Source of the DNA: CAZCVI01 sp964502145
GTDB taxonomy: Bacteria > Acidobacteriota > Aminicenantia > UBA2199
Assembly: GCA_964502145.1 (NCBI GenBank)
Contig: CAZCVI010000091.1
Location: 1 to 27,802, forward strand
DNA length: 27,802 bases
Direction of reading: 5' to 3'
A program made the position numbers and the translations under genes. The notes beneath the pieces were generated by a model. That model searched no databases and was not told where the DNA came from. It saw nothing but the letters and a program-made list of their open reading frames with translations. Below, in pieces: positions 1 through 7,356 of this stretch (position 1 is the stretch's first letter; each line of letters begins with the position of its first letter).

Positions 1-279
1 ATACCTGTATGATAACGCAAAATGCATTAAATTTCAACTGCTGATGGAGAAAAAAAGGAAGAACTTCATGATCCGAATTTTAAAGGTAACGAATTCATGA
101 CTATTAAAAGTTATTCAGGTTTTTGGAGTGTATACTCGGTCTCTCGCAGCATTATTAATCGCAAAGAGACTGACCAGGAAGAGAAGCTGTCCCAAAATTG
201 AATAATTATTTTTTTTTGCTTGACATTCCCTTTTGAGTGTGCTAATCATGTAGCTGTGAGAGTGAGGGAGGTACTTCCG
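1..279. other. Left-edge non-coding or partial-gene region
   Basis: No gene is secure here. Frame 2 is open from the window edge and stops with TGA at 98-100. It could be the last 32 codons of a gene lying outside the window. That stop overlaps an ATG at 97 opening a 34-codon frame that ends at 201, with a weak AAAGG about 10 bases upstream. Neither frame is recognisable as protein. A T-rich tract and a possible promoter (220-249) follow. Confidence 0.3.
220..249 (+). promoter_or_regulatory. Possible sigma70-type promoter for the C39-peptidase operon
   Basis: A perfect -35 box TTGACA lies at 220-225. Candidate -10 hexamers are TAATCA at 243-248 (17-base spacer) or AATCAT at 244-249 (18-base spacer). 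The second matches the consensus at four of six positions. It stands 30 bases before the strong ribosome-binding site of the short ORF at 280, so placement is sensible although the -10 is poor. Confidence 0.35.
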
Positions 280-375
280 ATGATGTATTTATTCCTTATG
301 AATTCTTTTGAGCATGGTCATCAACAAGAACTTAATAAAACAATAAATCAAAATTTACGAAATGGAGGAAACTAA
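280..375 (+). CDS. Short upstream ORF (31 aa) ahead of the C39-like peptidase
   Basis: An ATG at 280 is preceded by GGGAGG (265-270) at 9-base spacing, as good a ribosome-binding site as any in the window. The frame encodes 31 residues, starts hydrophobic (MMYLFLM), continues polar and Gln/Asn-rich, and stops with TAA at 373-375. The peptidase ATG follows at 377, and its own GGAGG lies inside the last codons of this ORF. That layout suggests translational coupling or a leader peptide. The C-terminal Gly-Gly is encoded by the Shine-Dalgarno itself, so it should not be read as a C39 cleavage motif. No homologue is recognised; it may also be a chance frame. Confidence 0.4.
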   Translation: MMYLFLMNSFEHGHQQELNKTINQNLRNGGN

Positions 376-376
376 A

Positions 377-1690
377 ATGAAACTTTTGAAAACCAAGAGG
401 GGCGTCTATATTTTGTCCATCGTGACCATCTTAGTCGCCACTTTAATTGTCACGGGGTGTTGGATCAAGAATATCGTTACCCCGTATTTTACGCAGACTA
501 CCAATTATTATTGCGGCGCAGCCAGTGCGCAGATGATTTTAGCCAGTGCGAAGATTCATATTAATGTGAACCAGCCCACATTGTATAGTTATATCCATTC
601 ACATAACCAGTGCGGTGGATGGGCGACAGACCCCAAAGGATTAAAAGATGTCTTGAATAATTATTATCCGGCGGGGCATTTTATCGCCTTTACCCCGACC
701 AACCAGGAGGATGGTGTTAAGAAATTGGCCTATACCATCTATCAATATGGTGTACCACCTGCCGCCCTCATTTATGGCTGCCAGCATTGGGTAGTAGTCA
801 GGGGTGTGGCTACCAATGTTCAACCCTCTAACACTGGCTCGTATACCATTTTTGGCTTTTGGGTCAATGATCCCTGGTACGGAGCCAATTCGTTAGGCGA
901 GAATAAGTATATTGCGATCAGCAGTTGGAAGAACGATTATTTTACTGGTTGTGCGTGGTGTGGAGCCGCAGGCACTACTTATATCTCTGTCGTAGACCCA
1001 GAACCAGTTCCCAAGATAACGCTCAAATTTGCCGCTTTAAAACCGCGCCGCGCAAACCCCATTACTGCTGAAGAAGCCCGAAAATTCGCCGACGAATACT
1101 TGAACTCTTTTAAATCCCAGTCCAGTTTCCGTGAATCTTTCCCCGATGCCTTTAAAAAAATTAACGATATTAAAATCGAAACCCCATTATATGTCCGCCG
1201 CTCAGATCGCACGGGTGACGGATATTTTATTATCCCTATGCAATTGAAAAATTTGACCACGGGCGCTATGATTCTCAGCGGATACAGCGGCGAGTTAAAT
1301 GAAGTCAGTTTTCTCAAGAAACCGATTGTTTACTTACCCAAATTCCAAACTGAACCAGCTATCAAGCTATTCCACAAGAACGTGCAAAATATCAGTATCA
1401 CTCGCGAATTACTGACCCCAATACCCCAGGCACGAATAAAGAGAGTGGACACTATCCACACACCTCTCATCAGAGCAGTTAAAGCAAAGGAACTTAAAAT
1501 TGAAAAATTAGAAATGGTTTGGGAACCATCAGAACAAACACAGAACCCCTATTACCCACTATGGGAAGTATCGGGAACGGTAAAAGAAATGAAAAGCGCT
1601 GGTCCAGTGGCTTTTATGGATATGGAAGGAAAAGTATTCCATGCCATCTCGAAAGCCCCACTGAAAGGCGGCACTACAAAAGCATACTAA
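377..1690 (+). CDS. C39-like cysteine peptidase lipoprotein with C-terminal accessory domain
   Basis: The in-frame ATG at 362 overlaps the ribosome-binding site. GGAGG (364-368) sits 8 bases before the ATG at 377, which gives 437 aa. An N-terminal membrane segment ends in a lipobox-like VTGC with the lipidated Cys near residue 28, so the protein is probably anchored outside the inner membrane. The next ~180 residues resemble the papain-like C39-like family: Gln40 and Cys46 in the QTTNYYCGAA block, His137 in GCQHWVVV, and Asn164/Asp165 in FWVNDPW. These would be the oxyanion Gln and the catalytic Cys, His and Asn/Asp. Residues ~222-437 form a second domain, perhaps PepSY-like. Its EPSEQTQNPYYPLW stretch recurs as EPCEQTQSPYEPLW in the next gene. 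The substrate is unknown. Unlike bacteriocin-processing C39 enzymes there is no ABC transporter fusion. Gene 1822-2472 is probably in the same operon. Confidence 0.8.
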   Translation: MKLLKTKRGVYILSIVTILVATLIVTGCWIKNIVTPYFTQTTNYYCGAASAQMILASAKIHINVNQPTLYSYIHSHNQCGGWATDPKGLKDVLNNYYPAGHFIAFTPTNQEDGVKKLAYTIYQYGVPPAALIYGCQHWVVVRGVATNVQPSNTGSYTIFGFWVNDPWYGANSLGENKYIAISSWKNDYFTGCAWCGAAGTTYISVVDPEPVPKITLKFAALKPRRANPITAEEARKFADEYLNSFKSQSSFRESFPDAFKKINDIKIETPLYVRRSDRTGDGYFIIPMQLKNLTTGAMILSGYSGELNEVSFLKKPIVYLPKFQTEPAIKLFHKNVQNISITRELLTPIPQARIKRVDTIHTPLIRAVKAKELKIEKLEMVWEPSEQTQNPYYPLWEVSGTVKEMKSAGPVAFMDMEGKVFHAISKAPLKGGTTKAY

Positions 1691-1704
1691 TGTAGAAGTA
1701 ACTG

Positions 1705-1783
1705 TTCGGGCGATAGGTTTTGAAGATAGGCGGGGCATTTCTTAGCCACTGTCCGACTAAACCTTCAAGACCTATGGCCTGAA
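1705..1783 (+). promoter_or_regulatory. Long imperfect hairpin between the peptidase and its companion gene
   Basis: Two 21-base arms (1705-1725 and 1763-1783) pair at 18 of 21 positions across a 37-base loop. Core arm sequences are ATAGGTTTTGAAG and CTTCAAGACCTAT. Two of the mismatches would be G-U wobbles in RNA on one strand. No T-run follows, so it is not a standard terminator. It may attenuate, or protect the ends of, a two-gene transcript. Confidence 0.5.
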
Positions 1784-1793
1784 TTAGCAAAAT

Positions 1794-1822
1794 ATAAGGA
1801 ACTAAAACATAAGGAACTAAAA
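1794..1822 (+). promoter_or_regulatory. Duplicated ribosome-binding region before the companion gene
   Basis: ATAAGGAACTAAAA occurs twice, at 1794-1807 and 1809-1822, with a 15-base period. Each copy contains AAGGA, and the second ends in the A of the start codon at 1822. The peptidase start has a closely similar context (GGAGGAAACTAAAATGAAA), which supports duplication of the initiation region together with the shared protein domain. Confidence 0.5.
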
Positions 1823-2472
1823 TGAAAGCACTCCTAAGAAAAATAATAGTAACGGTGAAAGTGATGGTAATAATAATGGTAATAGCTATGATTACAGTTA
1901 CTGCATTCAACCCGTTCCTAAATAACCAGATCAATGGGATGGTAGTCATGGAAAAAACAGAACAACAACCGGTTTTTTTGTCTTTGAAAGAAGCACAATC
2001 CTGCGCGTATCAAGGCTTTATTAAAAATTCATGGGCATTCCCCCCAAAACTAGCATCGGCTATGACCCACACTCAATCCAGCCTTCCCCTGTTGGTGCAA
2101 CGAACCGATAGAAAAGATGCCTATTTTTATTATATTGTACCTTTTAATCGGGCCGGTAAAACTGCAGTACTTGTTTTGATTGACGCCCATAACGGTGATT
2201 TCAAAGAAGCCTCGTACATGCAAGAGCCAACTCTCTATCCTCGGGTTAAAGAAGAAGATGCATTACAGATACTAACTGCCTTTCTTAAAAAGAATAACAC
2301 CCCGATACCAGCCAAGGTGGAGAAACCGGTGTTGGTTTTTGAACCATGCGAGCAGACCCAATCACCTTATGAGCCACTATGGAAAATCCGGGTGAACGCC
2401 TCTGTATGGTTCGTCGATCAGTTGGGAAACGTGTATGACAAAATCATGCAATCAAAGTTGAAAGGCGGGTAA
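1822..2472 (+). CDS. Membrane-anchored companion protein sharing the peptidase C-terminal domain
   Basis: This 216-aa protein begins with a basic stretch and a hydrophobic segment at about residues 8-29 (signal anchor or uncleaved signal), so most of it should lie outside the inner membrane. The remainder aligns by eye with residues ~222-437 of the upstream peptidase. LLVQRTDRKDAYFYYIVPF parallels LYVRRSDRTGDGYFIIPMQ, EPCEQTQSPYEPLW parallels EPSEQTQNPYYPLW, and both proteins end near LKGG. The peptidase core is absent, so this is the accessory domain alone. The alternation of a polar helix with YYIVPF...VLIDAHNGDF is reminiscent of PepSY-type domains, which often inhibit peptidases. That relation is an inference. 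It could act as inhibitor, chaperone or substrate receptor for the peptidase. Confidence 0.7.
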   Translation: MKALLRKIIVTVKVMVIIMVIAMITVTAFNPFLNNQINGMVVMEKTEQQPVFLSLKEAQSCAYQGFIKNSWAFPPKLASAMTHTQSSLPLLVQRTDRKDAYFYYIVPFNRAGKTAVLVLIDAHNGDFKEASYMQEPTLYPRVKEEDALQILTAFLKKNNTPIPAKVEKPVLVFEPCEQTQSPYEPLWKIRVNASVWFVDQLGNVYDKIMQSKLKGG

Positions 2473-2606
2473 AAGGCAATAAAAGAGTTACCCCACGAAT
2501 TCACAGGACCATATTTGTGACAATTTACGTCAATTTGGTAAAAATAGTCGCAAAATTAAGGGGATTTCACGTTTTGAAACGGAACTTTTGCCTTAAAGAT
2601 TGACTG

Positions 2607-2715
2607 TTCACCTTATTTTGTAGAACCGTCACCATATTTTCCTCTCCGTTCACCTTCCGACCCGGCGGTTCACCATATTTTACTCAATCGCCGGGGTTTT
2701 AGGCGGCCATTCACC
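2607..2715. repeat. 21-bp-phased TTCACC repeat array
   Basis: The motif (T/G)TCACC(T/A)T starts at 2607, 2628, 2649, 2669 and 2710. Spacings are 21, 21, 20 and 41 bases, so one position near 2690 has decayed. The sequence between motifs is variable but tends to TTTT or CC-rich. A 21-bp period is two turns of B-DNA, so all motifs face one side of the helix. Confidence 0.6.
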
Positions 2716-2745
2716 TTCCAAACCCCTCCGTTTAGTATTTTTTGT

Positions 2746-2869
2746 AGAATTTTGATAATTGAAATCTCTCCCTTGAGTTTTTTTTTTGGAATTGAGATAA
2801 TCAAAACCTCTCCCTTGAATTTTTTTTTTGGAATTGAGATAATCAAAACCTCTTCGTTGAGTTTTTTTT
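2746..2869. repeat. 42-bp tandem repeat with T10 tracts
   Basis: Two full 42-bp units (2778-2819 and 2820-2861) each begin with T10 and continue GGAATTGAGATAATCAAAAC. A degenerate partial unit lies upstream (about 2746-2777), and a T8 tract (2862-2869) begins a further copy. The frame opened by the repeat (2752-2949) encodes only repeat-derived residues and is not considered a gene. Confidence 0.75.
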
Positions 2870-2950
2870 GGCTCGGGTCATCCCTGTGCCAGACTATTGG
2901 GGTATTTATACTGCTTTGTGACTTTTTTCGCCCGGTGCAAGCATTGTAAT

Positions 2951-2995
2951 AATGGGAATTACGGGAATTATGGGAGTTATGGGAATTATGGGAGA
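2951..2995. repeat. 9-bp tandem repeat, TATGGGAAT family
   Basis: Five consecutive 9-bp units fit TATGGGAAT with one or two changes each (for example TACGGGAAT, TATGGGAGT). The same unit recurs at 9546-9599 and around 12661-12763. Confidence 0.8.
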
Positions 2996-3098
2996 AAGGA
3001 GAAACTTGTGCGTGGAGGTTCTTTTTTTTTTGGCCTTTTTTTAAATCTGAAATTTATAATTCTTTTCTTTTTTTTCCCCTTTATGGTAAAATAATGAT

Positions 3099-4232
3099 GT
3101 GATAAAAAAAATGGTTGAACAGGATGAGCAAAATAAATTAGCTGGCAAAGTCTTGTGTTACGATGTGAGCGATCTCATCATAACCGCTCTTTACCCCGAT
3201 CTGAACGATTCCGGCATCAAAATCTACACGGCAGATGAACCAGACGAAGGCCTGGCACTGGCGGCCACAGAAAACATCGATATTATTCTGATCGACTACG
3301 AACCAGAAAAAAACAGCGACATCGAATTCTTAGACCATATTAAAAAAAAATACCCCACTATTAATCGTATCGCACTAAGTGAAGGCTTTCATCGGGACGA
3401 TGTGATTCGACTGCTTCTAAAAGGTGCCATCACCAACTACTTTGAGAAACCATGCGGACTTGAAACTCTTTTGTCCAGCTTCTTTCATATCCTTCACGCG
3501 CGCAAAACATTGCGGAACCAAAAATTACTGAAATTGCTGGATTCTGCCTCTATATTACCGACATTCCCCAAAACCTACAATGATTTTATCGCGGCTATTG
3601 AAAATGATCTATCCATGAAAGAAATCGGCAAGATTATTGAGAAAGACGTCTCTATCACTACGCGGGTACTGAGTATTGCCAACTCTGATTTTTTCCGGGT
3701 AGGCCGAATTGGTTCGATTGAACGCGCCGGTATCTATCTGGGACTGGACACGGTTAAAAACATCGTGTTTACAGTCTCTCTGAGCAGCCTGAAACGACTG
3801 ACTGCCAGCCAATTGAAAAACCTGGAAAAAATTATCTATCACTCGGTCCAAGTCAATCACAATTTTCAAAGAATCTTTGAAACCAAAACAGGTCGAAAGC
3901 TTTCAGATCAATACGCCACCATCGGTATCACCCATGATATCGGGAAAATTATCATGCTGCAATACCTGCCACAACGATTTGATAAAATAATGCAATACCA
4001 AAAGGAAAATCCTGATATTGGGTTCTATCGTAGCGAAGTGGAACTGGGGTATGAAGGACAAACCCATGCGGAAATTGGGGCCCATTTCCTCAATCTTTGG
4101 AATTTCCCCGAAACCAGTGTTTACACCGCTCTATTTCACCACAGCACCGATGAATTTGCAGAACCCTACCGGGAGATACTCGATATTTTTACCATTGTTA
4201 ATGAAGTGGCCTATACAAATACCAGTGGATGA
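3099..4232 (+). CDS. Receiver-HDOD signalling protein, first of a tandem pair
   Basis: This 377-aa protein has an N-terminal response-regulator-like domain (residues ~17-135). It keeps the phospho-acceptor Asp in ILIDYEP and the conserved Lys in YFEKP, but only one acidic residue remains of the usual N-terminal pair (LCYDVSD). After the linker HILHARKTLRNQ comes an HDOD domain (residues ~145-375) with IEKDVSITTRVLSIANS and ITHDIGKIIMLQYLP. HDOD proteins are generally regulatory, linked to motility, stress or second-messenger responses, and usually lack HD-hydrolase activity. The start is uncertain: GTG at 3099 or ATG at 3111, and neither has a Shine-Dalgarno. A paralogue follows after 21 bases, so the two are very likely co-transcribed. 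Confidence 0.85.
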   Translation: MIKKMVEQDEQNKLAGKVLCYDVSDLIITALYPDLNDSGIKIYTADEPDEGLALAATENIDIILIDYEPEKNSDIEFLDHIKKKYPTINRIALSEGFHRDDVIRLLLKGAITNYFEKPCGLETLLSSFFHILHARKTLRNQKLLKLLDSASILPTFPKTYNDFIAAIENDLSMKEIGKIIEKDVSITTRVLSIANSDFFRVGRIGSIERAGIYLGLDTVKNIVFTVSLSSLKRLTASQLKNLEKIIYHSVQVNHNFQRIFETKTGRKLSDQYATIGITHDIGKIIMLQYLPQRFDKIMQYQKENPDIGFYRSEVELGYEGQTHAEIGAHFLNLWNFPETSVYTALFHHSTDEFAEPYREILDIFTIVNEVAYTNTSG

Positions 4233-4253
4233 GACCAATCCCAGGAGAACATA

Positions 4254-5372
4254 ATGAAAGAAGAGAATCTAATTAATCTTTCAAATGATGCGGTAAAGGG
4301 CAATGTCCTTTTTTTTATGGTTGACCCTTCAATCGTTTCTATTTTAAGGAAGGAATTTTTAAAATCAGAGATCACGGTCAATGAAACAGATGACGAGGAG
4401 ACAGCGCGGAAATTCTTAAAAAACTCGGACCTGGATATTGTCCTGTCCGATTTCACACCCAATGATAATAAGGCGGTAGATTTTTTCCAGTTTGTCAAGA
4501 AAAAATACCCCTCAATCAATCGTATTTTCCTGGGTGAAACAGAAGAAGAAAAAACACTCCACATCATGGTCACTAAAAACATTGCGACCAGTTATTTTGA
4601 AAAACCGCATGGCATCGGGGACATTTTGCAAAGCGTGGCCCACATCCTAAGGGTACGGAAAAAGTTAAAAAACAAAGAACTGGTCAAGCTTTTAAGTGTC
4701 ACCGATGACCTGTCCGGTTTTCTCAAGACCTATTATGATTTTACCACTGCCATTGAGGAAGACCGCTCCCCCCATGATATCGCCCTGATTCTTGAAAAGG
4801 ATGTGTCGATTGCGACCAAGGTACTAAAAATCGCCAACTCGGCTTTTTATCGGGCGAGTCGTATTGGTTCGGTAGAACGGGCTTGCATCTACCTGGGTCT
4901 GGACACGTTAAAAAATATTGTTTTTGCCGTTTCCTTAAGCAGTGTTAAGCGCCTGAATTCAGAGCAAAACCACCACATGGAACGAATCATCTATCACTCG
5001 TTAAAAGTAAACCAGAATTTCCAACGCTTTTATAAACTGGAAACAGGCAAAATCGCGCCCCCAGACTATACCTCTATTGGCATCACCCACGATGTGGGAA
5101 AAATTATTATGCTGCAATACATGCCGGAACGATTTAATCGTATCCTCAAGTACCAGAAACGCAATCCCGATATCGGTTTTTATCGAAGCGAACTGGAACT
5201 GGGATTTGTGGGCTGTACGCACACGGAAATCGGCGCGTACTTCTTAGACCTGTGGAACTTCCCAGAAGTGAGTATCTATACGGCCCTATTTCACCATAAC
5301 CCGGAAGAGTCTTTTGACACGCACCGCGAATTAATGGATATCTTTAGCTTTGTCAATGAATTTGCCAAATAA
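4254..5372 (+). CDS. Receiver-HDOD signalling protein, second of a tandem pair
   Basis: This 372-aa paralogue of the preceding protein is similar throughout. Examples are the shared HINRIxL-like receiver core, IGSVERACIYLGLDTLKNIVF against IGSIERAGIYLGLDTVKNIVF, and GITHDVGKIIMLQYMP. The receiver keeps the Asp in IVLSDFTP and the Lys in YFEKP. It has FFMVDPS in place of the acidic pair, and Gly in RIFLGE where a receiver normally has Thr or Ser. The HDOD domain is intact in appearance. The ATG at 4254 has AGGAG at 4243-4247. The pair looks like a tandem duplication whose receiver halves diverged faster than the HDOD halves, which suggests different inputs into a shared output. Confidence 0.87.
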   Translation: MKEENLINLSNDAVKGNVLFFMVDPSIVSILRKEFLKSEITVNETDDEETARKFLKNSDLDIVLSDFTPNDNKAVDFFQFVKKKYPSINRIFLGETEEEKTLHIMVTKNIATSYFEKPHGIGDILQSVAHILRVRKKLKNKELVKLLSVTDDLSGFLKTYYDFTTAIEEDRSPHDIALILEKDVSIATKVLKIANSAFYRASRIGSVERACIYLGLDTLKNIVFAVSLSSVKRLNSEQNHHMERIIYHSLKVNQNFQRFYKLETGKIAPPDYTSIGITHDVGKIIMLQYMPERFNRILKYQKRNPDIGFYRSELELGFVGCTHTEIGAYFLDLWNFPEVSIYTALFHHNPEESFDTHRELMDIFSFVNEFAK

Positions 5373-5419
5373 CCCAGATGCAGAGGGGCCCACGGGTGGG
5401 ACTGAGCCAAAAAAAACAT

Positions 5420-5471
5420 GGTTCCAAAACGACAACACCATACCAAATCTTTTTTGAAACTGGAACCTTTT
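5420..5471 (+). terminator. Weak terminator-like hairpin after the HDOD pair
   Basis: GGTTCCA (5420-5426) pairs with TGGAACC (5461-5467), followed by TTTT. The loop is long (34 bases), so this is only a candidate. Confidence 0.25.
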
Positions 5472-5637
5472 ACCGCCTGTGTCCGTATTTATTGTATTGT
5501 GTCGCCTCAATAAGGAACAACGGCAGATGCGAGATAAGAGTTGAAGTAAAATAAGACAAAATGAAGAAATCAAATGAAGTAAACAACATCATCGGATGTA
5601 AAAATGTGATTGAAACTAGTTTAGTGGAGGAATTTTA

Positions 5638-7194
5638 ATGAAGAAAGCAATGTGTTTTTTTATCTTACTAGGCGTAATATTTAGTTTTGTGTCTGCTGAG
5701 GAACCCGCGGCAGAGAAGAGATTGACGTTAAAAGATGCCATTTTTCAAGCGTTAAAGAGCAATCTGGACTTGCAGATTGAGAAGACAACCACGCAATTGG
5801 CATTGGAGACATTAAAAATCAACAATTCGCTGTTCATCCCGACCCTGCAACTGGATGGCGGTATGCAAAAGAGTCTGCGGCCCTCAGTGAATATCTACCA
5901 GGGCGTAGACACGGTGGAAACGACCACCAAAGAAATGACCTTCACCATTGGCGAGAATTTGCCCACGGGTGGTAGGCTGAGCATTTTCTTTTATAATTCG
6001 TTGGATGACACCAACTCCCTTGACGCCAGATTAGACCCGTCCTATTCTGCCTATTCAGGAATCAGGCTGACACAACCCCTGTTAAAAGGCATTGGTTCCT
6101 TGGCTACCAAGTATCAGATTTATATTGCATCCAATAACGTCCGCATGAGCAAGTACCAGTTGCAAGCGCGAATTGCCCAATTGGTTTATGATGTGGAAGC
6201 CGCTTACTGGGAATTGGTTTATGCGCATCAGAACATGGGCGCCACCAAAATGTCACTGAAACGTGCCCAAGACTGGTTAACACAAAACGAATTAAAGGTC
6301 AAAGTGGGCACGGCAGCACCGATTGAAATTTTGAGTTCCAAGGCCCAGGTCGCCAGCAATGAGAGTTCAATGATTCGTGCCGAACAAGCGATTCAAAGCC
6401 GCGAAGAAGCTCTGAAACGTATCCTCAACATGAGCCAGGATACCTCGGTTATTCTCCCGGTAGACCAGCCCGAAGTAAAGAGTTTGGACGTAAATTTTGA
6501 TAGTTTCCTCCAGGAAGCATTGCAGAATCGGTTGGATATCAAACAGGCACAATTAACCGTTGACAATAATCAACTCCAGGTGAAATACGCCAAGAACCAA
6601 GCGTTACCGACACTCCAGTTATCAGCCAACTATTCAACCTATGGTACTGGTGGTACTTTTTGGAAAATCCCGGATAACTTAAGTCCTTTTGACCCCGATT
6701 TCAAACGGATCCAGGTCGACAAAACTACTCTGGGGGATGCATGGCGCGAGGTTTTTAAAATGACGAATAAAAACTATTCGGTGTCCCTGAGTTTGCAAGT
6801 GCCACTGTGGATGAAAAGAGAAAAAGCCGAACTCTCCCAGGCCAAAATCAACCGCGAAAGATCACGACTACAGTTACAGAATACTGAGAACATGGTCTAT
6901 TCAGAAGTGAAAGAAATCGTCAAAGAATTTCAAAGTTCACTCAAACTGGTGGATGCTGAAAAAATCGCGTTGCAATTGGAAGAAGAGAATCTGAAAGCAG
7001 AAGAGAAACGATTGGCAGTAGGTCTCTCCACGAACTTTAATGTTTTGGATTATCAACGACGAGTAGCCACAGCACAATCGAGCATGCTTCGTTCGGTCAT
7101 TGATTATTCTCTGACCCAAGCCAGAATCAACCGGATATTGAACCGTACCTTCCAAGTTTACGGTATCAATTTTGGAGAATTCTACGAGAAATAA
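5638..7194 (+). CDS. TolC-family outer-membrane efflux protein
   Basis: This 518-aa protein has a clean signal peptide (MKKAMCFFILLGVIFSFVSA, cleavage before EEPAAEK). It then shows the two internally similar halves expected of outer-membrane factors, each with long amphipathic helices; LTLKDAIFQALKSNLDLQIEK is the typical opening. Other family-like stretches are the GSLATKYQIYIASNN and YDVEAAYWELVYAHQN helices and the second-half LQEALQNRLDIKQAQL. Members form trimeric channels across the outer membrane for tripartite efflux or type I secretion. No periplasmic adaptor or inner-membrane pump gene is adjacent, so the partner must be elsewhere. The start has GGAGG at 5626-5630. A 25-codon frame (5561-5638) ends in TAATG on the start codon, a possible chance coupling. 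Confidence 0.9.
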   Translation: MKKAMCFFILLGVIFSFVSAEEPAAEKRLTLKDAIFQALKSNLDLQIEKTTTQLALETLKINNSLFIPTLQLDGGMQKSLRPSVNIYQGVDTVETTTKEMTFTIGENLPTGGRLSIFFYNSLDDTNSLDARLDPSYSAYSGIRLTQPLLKGIGSLATKYQIYIASNNVRMSKYQLQARIAQLVYDVEAAYWELVYAHQNMGATKMSLKRAQDWLTQNELKVKVGTAAPIEILSSKAQVASNESSMIRAEQAIQSREEALKRILNMSQDTSVILPVDQPEVKSLDVNFDSFLQEALQNRLDIKQAQLTVDNNQLQVKYAKNQALPTLQLSANYSTYGTGGTFWKIPDNLSPFDPDFKRIQVDKTTLGDAWREVFKMTNKNYSVSLSLQVPLWMKREKAELSQAKINRERSRLQLQNTENMVYSEVKEIVKEFQSSLKLVDAEKIALQLEEENLKAEEKRLAVGLSTNFNVLDYQRRVATAQSSMLRSVIDYSLTQARINRILNRTFQVYGINFGEFYEK

Positions 7195-7202
7195 AAAGAA
7201 GA

Positions 7203-7320
7203 CCACAGATTACACAGATTAAAATGATTACACAGATAGGTTTTTTTCTTTTTGTCATAACCCTCTTTTAATCTGTGTCAATCATCTAAATCTGTGTAAT
7301 CTGTGGTTTCTTTTTTTTTT
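7203..7320. terminator. Large inverted repeat (CACAGATTACACAGATT type), likely bidirectional terminator
   Basis: Arms 7203-7237 and 7271-7306 are near-complementary over about 35 bases. Each contains two copies of the ACACAGATT motif (CCACAGATTACACAGATT). A T-rich run follows the right arm (7307-7321), and the loop carries TTTTTTTC. It lies between the convergent TolC-like and metallo-hydrolase genes, so it could terminate both. Repeats of this wording look like dispersed REP-like elements. Confidence 0.65.
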
Positions 7321-7356
7321 TTATCTATTACCTATGACTGAACAGTTACTATAATT

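Larger units (their letters stand above)
2473..3098. other. Gene-free repeat-rich intergenic block
   Basis: No convincing gene is present. The block holds three different periodic arrays (21, 42 and 9 bp) followed by T-rich sequence. TAAAAT at 3087-3092 could be a -10 box only 7 bases before the GTG at 3099. With no visible ribosome-binding site, the next gene might be leaderless, but no -35 is seen. Confidence 0.6.

Noticed and set aside
280..375. Gly-Gly bacteriocin leader processed by the C39-like protein
   Set aside because: The Gly-Gly codons are the Shine-Dalgarno of the peptidase and lie at the peptide end, with nothing after them to release. No ABC transporter is present.
1705..1783. 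Integron attC-like site
   Set aside because: The hairpin length fits, but the conserved GTTRRRY and RYYYAAC boxes are absent at the ends, and no integrase or cassette array is seen.
2752..3094. Two open frames of 65 codons in the repeat block
   Set aside because: The first is produced by the 42-bp repeat (a multiple of three) and the second by the 9-bp repeat. Neither has a ribosome-binding site or a sensible composition.
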